A stretch of 13,091 nt of DNA from Candidatus Segetimicrobium genomatis (GTDB lineage Bacteria; Sysuimicrobiota; Sysuimicrobiia; Sysuimicrobiales; Segetimicrobiaceae). The notes under the pieces are model-generated. The model did no database searches, was not told where the DNA came from, and saw only the letters and a program-made list of their open reading frames with translations. The DNA lies in assembly GCA_005883865.1 (NCBI GenBank), contig VBAO01000076.1, positions 3,997 through 17,087 on the forward strand, in the 5' to 3' direction. Both the position numbers and the translations under genes were made by a program. Positions 7,618-13,091 of the stretch are shown here, piece by piece (the stretch's first letter is position 1; each line of letters opens with the position of its first letter).

Positions 7618-8856
7618 CTAGAACGAGACCTGCAGCCTGGTGAGACCCCGCAATCCCAGGTTCGCGCGCCACACGAGCGGATCCGGCCCCAAGGCCAGCT
7701 TCGGCATGCGCCGGAGCATCGTCTCGAAGGCGGTCTGCCCTTCGATCCGCGCGAGCGCCGCTCCAAAGCAGAAGTGAGGTCCCCAGCCGAATGCCACGTG
7801 GCGGTTGTCGCGCCGAGTAATGTCGAGCCGGTCGGGATCCGGGAAGCGTTCCGGGTCGCGGTTCGCGGCGCCCATCACCGCGATCACTGCCTGGCGCTTG
7901 CGGATGGGCCGTCCACCCAGCTCCAGGTCCTCCGGAGCCAGCCTGGCCGTGTGCTGGCTCGGGCTCTCGTAGCGGAGGAGCTCCTCGACGGCTGACGGGA
8001 CGAGCGAGAGATCACCCCGAAGTTGCTGGAGCTGATCAGGATTGCGCAAGAGGGACAACACGCCGTTCCCGATCAAGTTCGTCGTCGTCTCCTGTCCCCC
8101 CACCATCGTCAGAATGCAGTTGGCGACGACCTCCTCTTCCGAGAGCCGGTCACCTTGGACTTCTGCGTTCACGAGCGCACTGACGAGCCCACTGCGGGGC
8201 CGCGCCCGTTGCTCGCTGATGGCCGAGCTGAAGTACCGGATCATTTCATTGACGCTCTTGAGGATCCGTGGGGCGCGGTCCGGGTTGTACTGGAAATTCC
8301 CCAGCATCTCTGCGAAATCCTGCGACCACGCCTTCAGCTGCGTGTGGTCCTCCACGGGCACGCCGAGCATCTCGGCCATGACGATGCAGGGAAGCGGCTC
8401 GGCCAGGGCCGCGATCACATCCATGCTCCCGCCGGGAAGGACGGCCTCGAGGAGGTCGTCGGTGATCTCCTGGATGTGCGCGCGCAGGAGTTCCACCCGG
8501 TGCGGCGCAAAGGCCTGGGATGCCAGACCCCGCAGCCGTGTGTGCGCCGGCGCATCCATGAAGAGCATCTGTTTGATCATCACCTGCCCGATCGGATTCA
8601 GCGCGGACAGCCCCATGGCGTTCAGTTGCTCGGGTGTGGGCGTACAGGTGGCGGAGAACTCGTGGAGGACCCGGATGACGTCCGTATAGCGGGTCACGAC
8701 CCACTCGTGCAGGAACGGATCCCAATGCACCGGATCCTCGGCCCGGAGGCGATGGTAGAGGGGGTACGGGTTGGCCAGCACCTGAGGGTCGAGGAGGCGA
8801 AACAGGCTCAACGAGGGGTCTGCGCCGTCCACCCGCACCGCCGTAAGCGCGCTCAT
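7618..8856 (-). CDS. cytochrome P450, soluble bacterial type
   Basis: A 412-residue P450, the normal length for soluble bacterial class I enzymes, with no membrane anchor. All landmarks are intact: the I-helix GGQETT at 253-258 (acid-alcohol pair E256/T257), the K-helix E292-L-L-R295, and the heme loop FGWGPHFCFG at 356-365 with Cys363 as heme ligand. It needs a ferredoxin and reductase, neither seen here. The start overlaps the stop of the A-T NRPS gene as ATGA, so the two are translationally coupled. Coupling of an A-PCP protein to a P450 is known where the P450 hydroxylates the amino acid on its carrier (NovH/NovI, NikP1/NikQ). By analogy the substrate would be carrier-bound leucine, giving a hydroxyleucine. 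Regio- and stereochemistry, or another oxidation, cannot be told from sequence. Confidence 0.95.
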   Translation of the reverse strand: MSALTAVRVDGADPSLSLFRLLDPQVLANPYPLYHRLRAEDPVHWDPFLHEWVVTRYTDVIRVLHEFSATCTPTPEQLNAMGLSALNPIGQVMIKQMLFMDAPAHTRLRGLASQAFAPHRVELLRAHIQEITDDLLEAVLPGGSMDVIAALAEPLPCIVMAEMLGVPVEDHTQLKAWSQDFAEMLGNFQYNPDRAPRILKSVNEMIRYFSSAISEQRARPRSGLVSALVNAEVQGDRLSEEEVVANCILTMVGGQETTTNLIGNGVLSLLRNPDQLQQLRGDLSLVPSAVEELLRYESPSQHTARLAPEDLELGGRPIRKRQAVIAVMGAANRDPERFPDPDRLDITRRDNRHVAFGWGPHFCFGAALARIEGQTAFETMLRRMPKLALGPDPLVWRANLGLRGLTRLQVSF

Positions 8857-10724
8857 GCCACCTCGCCTGCGGCGAAGAGGCGGCGCGCGTCGGCTTCTGT
8901 CATGGCGTCCAGCTTGTCGACCAGGAGCCGCTCGACCTCGGCGGACAACCTCGCAACCGTCGGAGCATCGAACAGGCTGCGCAGGCTGAGCTCGACGTGA
9001 AACGCATCTCGGAGTCTCGCGATGATCTGCGTCACCAACAACGAGTGGCCGCCGACGAGGAAGAAGTTGTCTTCCACGCCGACTTGCTCGAGACCGAGCA
9101 GCGGCGCCACAATCGCCATCACGCGCTTCTCCATCAGCGTTCGGGGTTCGAGGACGCCATCGTCTCGGACCGTGTTCGCGGAGGTCGGCGCGGGCAGGGC
9201 GTTCCGGTCGACCTTGCCATTGGAGTTCAGTGGGAGCGCGTCCAGCCGCACAAAGGTCGACGGCACCATATACTCCGGCAAGCGGGCTCGCAGAAAGTGT
9301 TCGAGCGCACCGCGCTTGGGCTGGGTTCCGGGAGCGGGCACCAGATACGCGACAAGGCGCCTGTCGCCCGGAGCGACGTCGCGAGCCACGGCGACGCTGG
9401 CGAGCACGTCGGGATGCTCGTTGAGAACCGCGACGATTTCGCCGGGCTCGATCCGGAAGCCGCGAATTTTCAGCTGGTCGTCGATCCGCCCGAGGAAGGC
9501 GATTTGCCCATCCGCTCGAAAGCGGGCCATGTCTCCCGTCTTGTAGAGGCGGGCGCCCGGCTCGGAGCTGAACGGATTCGGCACGAACTTCAGCGCCGTC
9601 AAGTCGGGTTGGTTCACATAACCGCGCGCCAGCCCCGCGCCGCCGATGTGAAGCTCGCCGGCAGTTCCGATCGGCGTCGGCCGCAGTTCGTCGTCGAGAA
9701 TGTAGATCTGGGTGTTGTCAATCGGCCGACCGATGCTCGGCGGCCCGTCACCGCGCTCGTCCGCGAGTACCGGCCCGGAGGTCGCGACGACTGTGCACTC
9801 GGTCGGGCCATAATTGTTCACGAGAAGAAAGGGCAGCGTCGGCGACGGATAGGAGTGGAGCGTGTCGGCGCCGGTCAGCATCATCCGCAGGGCGCTCTTC
9901 GCGGGCCACGGCACGGCCATCATGCGCTCGGCCATCGGGGTCGGTACGAAGGTGATCGTGATCTCCTGCGAGATGAGCCAGTCCCGGAGTGCCTCGGGGT
10001 CGTTCCGCCAGGCCTCGTTGGGAAGGTAGACGCTCGCCCCCGCGGTGAGGTAGGGCCAGAGTTCCCAGACGGCGGCGTCGAATCCCACCGCGGCGATCTG
10101 GGTGGCCCGGTCGGCGGCCGTGATCTGGAAGGCGCGTCGATGCCAGAACACGAGATTCAGGAGGCTCGAGTGTGTGATCTCCACTCCCTTGGGCTGGCCG
10201 GTGGACCCCGAGGTATAGATGACGTAGGCGAGGTTCTCCACCCCGACGTCTAGCGCCGGCGGTGTGGACGATCGGGGCCCGCTCACGTCCACCGTGACCA
10301 CAGGCCGTCGCCCCGAGGGCACGCGATCCGCCAGGCAGGGGACGGTGACCACGAGTGGGCAGCGCGCGTCGTTCAGGGTGAACGCGAGACGTTCGGCTGG
10401 CTGGGCGGGATCGAGGGGAAGATACGCGCCGCCGGCCTTGAGAATCGCCAACGCGCCCATGATCATTTCTGGAGAGCCGTTGACGCAGAGGCCGACGGCC
10501 ACGTCCGGGCCGACCCCGAGGGCCCGTAGGTCATGGGCGAGGTGATTCGCTCGACCGTCCAGCTCCGCGTAGCTCAGCACCGTGTGACCCGCGACGACCG
10601 CCGACGCGCTCGGGGTCTCAGCTGCCCGCGCGCCCACCAAGTGAGGAACGCAACGGTCGAGCGGGTAGACGTGGCTGGTCGCATTCCATTCGGCCATTCG
10701 TCGCGGTTCAGAGTCAGTCAGCAT
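8853..10724 (-). CDS. NRPS A-T didomain, predicted leucine-activating
   Basis: A 623-residue protein without a condensation domain, the probable first unit of the pathway. The adenylation core has YTSGSTGQPKG starting near 170, then NNYGPTECT, YKTGDMA, GRIDDQLKIRGFRIE and the lysine motif NGKVDRNAL. The carrier motif is DNFFLVGGHSLL with its Ser at about 561. Pocket residues read by alignment to GrsA PheA are D-A-W-F-L-G-N-V-V-K, identical to the published Leu(1) signature. The first 17 residues (MLTDSEPRRMAEWNAT) match the C-to-A linker of ordinary modules, so the gene seems to derive from a C-A-T module that lost its C domain. The ATG at 10724 is chosen, with GGATGG/GGTGGG just upstream; a TTG at 10739 is an in-frame alternative. 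No MbtH-like gene is nearby. The stop overlaps the P450 start by 4 bp. Confidence 0.94.
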   Translation of the reverse strand: MLTDSEPRRMAEWNATSHVYPLDRCVPHLVGARAAETPSASAVVAGHTVLSYAELDGRANHLAHDLRALGVGPDVAVGLCVNGSPEMIMGALAILKAGGAYLPLDPAQPAERLAFTLNDARCPLVVTVPCLADRVPSGRRPVVTVDVSGPRSSTPPALDVGVENLAYVIYTSGSTGQPKGVEITHSSLLNLVFWHRRAFQITAADRATQIAAVGFDAAVWELWPYLTAGASVYLPNEAWRNDPEALRDWLISQEITITFVPTPMAERMMAVPWPAKSALRMMLTGADTLHSYPSPTLPFLLVNNYGPTECTVVATSGPVLADERGDGPPSIGRPIDNTQIYILDDELRPTPIGTAGELHIGGAGLARGYVNQPDLTALKFVPNPFSSEPGARLYKTGDMARFRADGQIAFLGRIDDQLKIRGFRIEPGEIVAVLNEHPDVLASVAVARDVAPGDRRLVAYLVPAPGTQPKRGALEHFLRARLPEYMVPSTFVRLDALPLNSNGKVDRNALPAPTSANTVRDDGVLEPRTLMEKRVMAIVAPLLGLEQVGVEDNFFLVGGHSLLVTQIIARLRDAFHVELSLRSLFDAPTVARLSAEVERLLVDKLDAMTEADARRLFAAGEVA

Positions 10725-11226
10725 GGGCCCACCATCCAAGACACCGATCCAGCCGATTGCGCGAGGCGTGGACTACTGAACCAACACCCAGTCGGCGTGT
10801 GTGCCGTCTCGCTCCGGCCCTTCGCCTCCCCTCGCACGCACCTCATGCGTGTCACCTCACTCGTCAGCGTAAAGTCTCAATCTGAAGAGGATCCCTTCCT
10901 GCGTCAGTATCGTCACAACTGCCCCCTGCAGTCATTTCGGTCAATCCCTCAAACAGGCGCAGGACTTTCCCGGGGGCGCGCTCGGGGTCGAGCGGGAGGG
11001 TTCCGTCCTGACGTGCCGGGGACGGGTGAACGTCCTTCTTTGCAACCCCTAGTGACAGATCGGCACCCAGTGGCTCCGGTCAGGAGTGTAAATGCCTGTA
11101 ATTACGTGCTTGCTATCGACGAGGGGCTCAGAGGCGTACTGGGCGAAGCGGAGGGCGGCCGCCGTTAGGAGGCAGCGCGCGTTCGCACCACTCGAGGAGC
11201 CTTTGCTGGTGTTACTGCAGAACGGG
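10725..11226. other. about 500-bp gap, probable leader and promoter region of the NRPS operon
   Basis: No convincing protein gene is seen on either strand. Because the NRPS operon reads leftwards from 10724, its promoter should lie here. I looked for sigma-70 (TTGACA/TATAAT) and sigma-54 (-24/-12) pairs with correct spacing and found none I would defend. A small hairpin at 10835-10851 and a possible 47-codon ORF at 11092-11235 are described separately. A plus-strand frame at 10533-11168 begins antisense to the NRPS gene and has no recognisable protein features. Confidence 0.5.
10835..10851. repeat. small hairpin in the NRPS leader
   Basis: CACGCA at 10835-10840 and TGCGTG at 10846-10851 form a perfect 6-bp inverted repeat around a 5-nt loop (CCTCA), about 110 nt upstream of the first NRPS start codon. 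It could be an operator half-site pair or an mRNA hairpin. Such short repeats are also common by chance in GC-rich DNA. Confidence 0.2.
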
Positions 11227-11235
11227 TCAGCGTAG
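11092..11235 (+). CDS. possible 47-residue ORF with a good ribosome binding site
   Basis: An ATG at 11092 is preceded by AGGAG with a 5-6 nt spacing, and the frame runs 47 codons to a TAG at 11233-11235. The product begins MPVITCLLSTRGSEAYWAKR and is mostly basic, then ends in a hydrophobic stretch (EEPLLVLLQNG). I do not recognise it, and it has no clear signal peptide or membrane segment. It overlaps the 3' end of the convergent DUF6788-like gene by 9 nt. It may be a remnant of a mobile element or a chance frame. Confidence 0.2.
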   Translation: MPVITCLLSTRGSEAYWAKRRAAAVRRQRAFAPLEEPLLVLLQNGSA

Positions 11236-11586
11236 TCTGCGTCGCGCTTCCGCCTCGATCATGCGCTCGGTTTCCGCCTCCCACCTCCGGAGCAGCCGCA
11301 TGACCCCCCGATAGTTCGCGATCGCCGGGCGGAAGAGGGCCGCCTGCCGCGGCGAGACCATTCGGTGGACCAGCTTGCCGCCTTTCATGTGACCCCACTC
11401 CCAGTACGGCCCATGGCGCGCGGCCGGATCCTGGGCGCAGCGGCAGCCGGCCTTGCCGCAGACCTTTGTCCGGCGCAGGAGCGTGCCGGAACAGAGGGTG
11501 TCCACGGCGGTGATGGCGGCGCGAATCCGGGCGATCCGCCCGCGGGCCCGCCGGAGGAGAAGGACGTCATCGGACACGGCCGGCAT
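11227..11586 (-). CDS. small DUF6788-like protein with CGKxGCxC motif
   Basis: A 119-residue basic protein. After a helical N-terminus (about 10-30) comes CGKAGCRC at 43-50, then HGPYWEW at 58-64 and MKGGKLVHRMVS. A helical tail rich in Arg and Glu follows. This order (CGKxxCxC, then HGPYxxW, then GGKxxxR) is what I know as DUF6788. These small proteins of unknown function often occur in several genome copies and beside transposase genes; the Cys cluster may bind metal. No transposase is seen in this window, so a mobile origin is only suspected. The ATG at 11586 has AGGAGG upstream at a slightly long 12 nt. An in-frame extension to 11658 would begin upstream of that site. The gene is isolated, with gaps of 139 and about 500 nt on either side. 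Confidence 0.7.
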   Translation of the reverse strand: MPAVSDDVLLLRRARGRIARIRAAITAVDTLCSGTLLRRTKVCGKAGCRCAQDPAARHGPYWEWGHMKGGKLVHRMVSPRQAALFRPAIANYRGVMRLLRRWEAETERMIEAEARRRLR

Positions 11587-11598
11587 GAATGTTGAGAA

Positions 11599-11604
11599 CC
11601 TCCT
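11599..11604 (-). promoter_or_regulatory. ribosome binding site of the DUF6788-like gene
   Basis: A perfect AGGAGG on the minus strand lies 12 nt before the ATG at 11586. It supports this start over the longer frame that begins at 11658. Confidence 0.5.
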
Positions 11605-11613
11605 CTGCTCTGG

Positions 11614-11627
11614 CGCTAATAATAGCG
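11614..11627. repeat. AT-centred hairpin upstream of the DUF6788-like gene
   Basis: CGCTA at 11614-11618 and TAGCG at 11623-11627 form a 5-bp inverted repeat around ATAA. The AT-rich centre stands out in this GC-rich DNA, and the minus-strand reading includes TATTAT, which could serve as a -10 element. No matching -35 at a proper distance was found. Confidence 0.2.
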
Positions 11628-11725
11628 ACAGACATGGCGGGCTGCACAGACAGCGCAACGACCTTGTAGGCGCCCGACGACGGAACAGGTCCCCTGCGCC
11701 TGAGACCGACGCGAATTTGTCCAGG

Positions 11726-12889
11726 TCAGCTCGGCGACGATGAGGCGCACGGGTGACTCAACCGTAGCCGGTAGTCACGGTAGTCGCCCGGGCTCCCCTC
11801 CCGGCCATCGCAGGCCGCCAGGATCATATTGACCATCTCGCGCGCCGTGACAAAATGCACGCGGTATCTGCTCTTGACGCTCGCGTCGTCGATCAGCTCA
11901 GAGAGGAACCGTTGCATCGGTCGCCCGAGCATCGCCGCCTCGTCCCGCGGATCCATCCCATGGCAATGGAGTTTGACGAAGATCCAGTCGGGCCGATCCT
12001 TAACCGTCACGGCCGGCCGACACCAGAGCCCCAGGCGGTGCATGGTCGGCGGGTACAACGTCGTCAACGCCCCCGTTTCGATACGAGGCATGGGCCAGCC
12101 CCTCACCCGCCGAGCGAGGTTCAGGCCGAGCGGCCCCTGGATAATCAGCGGGAAGATTCGCGGCGTGTGCCCCCGACTCAGGTCTCGTCCTCTGCGATGG
12201 GGCGCGCGTTGGTACAGCGGAAGCGCACACTCATAGAGGGCGTTAATTTTCGCCACCTGGGCAGGATGCGGGGCGGACGGAAGCGTCAGATCGGCATAGC
12301 AGCCCGTCTCGGCCAGGATCTGTAGCTCTTCGTCGACCCCGCAGCCATGGCCACGCCCCGAGTTGGCCAGGGCCCAATTGCCGTGTACGAAGGCATAGCG
12401 CGGCCCGCCCTCACCGTTCCAACGCGACAGACAGCCGTGCCCGGCGAGGGCGTCCCTGAACTCCACAAGGAGTCGACGAGTGTTCTCCGGGGTATCCGAT
12501 GCGTGAACGCCGTGGTGAAGGTGGACCTCCGTCTCCCCCCATCCCGCCCGACAGTGCTCGGCCAACCGATCGACGAGGGCCTTACTGTACTGCTCCGCGG
12601 GGTAGAAATAGGTATGGCGCAGCGGGCGCCCGTCGACGTCACGCCAGGATTCGACCGCTTTCGGGTACTCCGCGCACCACCGTTCCAGGCGTTCCTCTTG
12701 CTCGTCGAAGCGAGCATAGGCCAACGGCACTCCGGGCACGATCGACGGTTCGAAGTGATCGGCCACCGCGATGATCAGATGCACGACACCCGTCCTCGGC
12801 GGCCGGCGCGTCAGCCACTGCCAGCCATAGGCCGGGAGCCAGCGCAGGCATTGCACCGCTTTGCCGAGCTGCCGACCGACCCCGTCCAT
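11726..12889 (-). CDS. polysaccharide-deacetylase-like protein of surface-polysaccharide loci
   Basis: A 387-residue protein without a clear signal peptide. It opens its core with HLIIAVADHFEP at 37-48, an acidic-His segment at the end of the first strand as in NodB-like folds. Then come EVHLHHGVHASDTPENT (from 121), FVHGNWALANS (167-177), GCGVDEELQILAETGCYAD (182-200) and FVKLHCHGMD (304-313). The repeated Asp and His residues suggest a metal site and a NodB-related (beta/alpha) barrel. From memory, proteins with the HGNWAL and ETGCYAD segments are found in exopolysaccharide and PEP-CTERM/exosortase loci, usually labelled hypothetical or polysaccharide deacetylase family. The substrate is unknown. 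The ATG at 12889 follows the upstream stop by 2 nt, showing one operon with the partial gene. The longer frame to 12961 overlaps that gene and was not used. Confidence 0.7.
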   Translation of the reverse strand: MDGVGRQLGKAVQCLRWLPAYGWQWLTRRPPRTGVVHLIIAVADHFEPSIVPGVPLAYARFDEQEERLERWCAEYPKAVESWRDVDGRPLRHTYFYPAEQYSKALVDRLAEHCRAGWGETEVHLHHGVHASDTPENTRRLLVEFRDALAGHGCLSRWNGEGGPRYAFVHGNWALANSGRGHGCGVDEELQILAETGCYADLTLPSAPHPAQVAKINALYECALPLYQRAPHRRGRDLSRGHTPRIFPLIIQGPLGLNLARRVRGWPMPRIETGALTTLYPPTMHRLGLWCRPAVTVKDRPDWIFVKLHCHGMDPRDEAAMLGRPMQRFLSELIDDASVKSRYRVHFVTAREMVNMILAACDGREGSPGDYRDYRLRLSHPCASSSPS

Positions 12890-12891
12890 GT

Positions 12892-13091
12892 CTATTCGCT
12901 GCGCATCAGGGTGCGCGCGGGGACCCAATAGGGTGGAACCATGTCGGTCTTGATTCCCCACGCGTTCCCGATCAGGACATTGCGCAATCCCGTATAGCCA
13001 TCCATGATCATCGCCAGCTCGAGCACATTGAGCGGATGCCCGGTGCGAAGAAAGTGTGTGCGGCCGCTCCTCGGAAAATTGTATCCGCCAT
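12892..13091 (-). CDS. C-terminal fragment of an unrecognised protein (partial)
   Basis: A minus-strand frame open from the window edge to a TAG at 12894-12892, giving 66 complete codons. The readable part includes GGYNFPRSGRTHFLRTGHPL, LELAMIMDGYTGLRNVLIG and a C-terminus ending PPYWVPARTLMRSE. The frame ends 2 nt before the start of the deacetylase-like gene, which supports it as real coding and as the upstream partner in the same operon. I do not recognise the family. Likely a polysaccharide-locus protein by context only. Confidence 0.55.
   Translation of the reverse strand, partial: GGYNFPRSGRTHFLRTGHPLNVLELAMIMDGYTGLRNVLIGNAWGIKTDMVPPYWVPARTLMRSE

Noticed and set aside
7617..7766. N-terminal extension of the C-A-T NRPS frame
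   Set aside because: It overlaps the 3' end of the P450 including its heme-binding region. The ATG at 7616 gives a normal NRPS N-terminus and a 1-nt gap.
8997..10253. 418-codon open frame on the plus strand
   Set aside because: It is antisense to the A-T NRPS gene, whose A and carrier motifs are intact; the antisense product shows no domain signature.
10725..10960. Sigma-70 or sigma-54 promoter for the NRPS operon
   Set aside because: Partial matches such as TTGACC and GATACT occur on the minus strand, but their spacing (about 27 nt) is wrong.
10533..11168. 211-codon plus-strand frame crossing the NRPS leader
   Set aside because: The first third is antisense to the A-T gene, and the rest has no motif, no good ribosome binding site and irregular composition.
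1..13091. CRISPR arrays, tRNA or rRNA genes, complete insertion sequences
   Set aside because: No regularly spaced repeats, tRNA-like cloverleaf, rRNA sequence or transposase gene was recognised on either strand.

Overview
The window is GC-rich bacterial DNA. Its core is a compact nonribosomal peptide (NRPS) operon on the minus strand, set beside genes typical of surface-polysaccharide loci. Domain make-up and base composition suggest a high-GC soil or sediment lineage of the Rokubacteria/Methylomirabilota, Acidobacteriota or deltaproteobacterial kind. No marker gene fixes the taxon, so this is only an impression.

Layout, left to right. (a) 1-351, plus strand: 3' end of a beta-propeller-like protein that stops at the beginning of what looks like a fibronectin III domain. 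(b) 352-515: convergent gap with an inverted repeat. (c) 516-10724, minus strand, transcribed right to left: seven tightly packed genes, namely A-T NRPS, P450, C-A-T NRPS, two unusual alpha/beta-hydrolases, an Sfp-type phosphopantetheinyl transferase and a GT4-like glycosyltransferase. Junctions are a 4-bp ATGA overlap, a 1-nt gap, a 7-nt gap, a short overlap (25 nt, or 4 nt with an alternative start), then gaps of 17 and 28 nt. (d) 10725-11226: about 500 bp that is probably the NRPS operon leader. (e) 11227-11586, minus: a small CGKxGCxC protein of the DUF6788 type. (f) 11726-12889, minus: a polysaccharide-deacetylase-like protein, 2 nt downstream of (g) 12892-13091, the C-terminal end of an unrecognised gene that runs off the window.

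How the genes may work together. Reading the ten pocket residues by eye against GrsA PheA gives DAWFLGNVVK for the A-T protein, the classical leucine code, and DILQLGMVWK for the C-A-T protein, a glycine-like code. The A-T gene is translationally coupled to the P450. This resembles A-PCP plus P450 pairs that hydroxylate a carrier-bound amino acid. The simplest product is therefore a (hydroxy)leucyl-glycine dipeptide on the second carrier protein. No thioesterase or reductase domain is present. Instead, two hydrolases follow whose nucleophile elbows read GLCSG (Cys) and GLRLG (Arg), a pair recalling exosortase-A-associated hydrolases 1 and 2. The PPTase would activate both carrier domains, and the glycosyltransferase suggests the product is glycosylated or attached to a glycan. 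Product identity and release route are inference.
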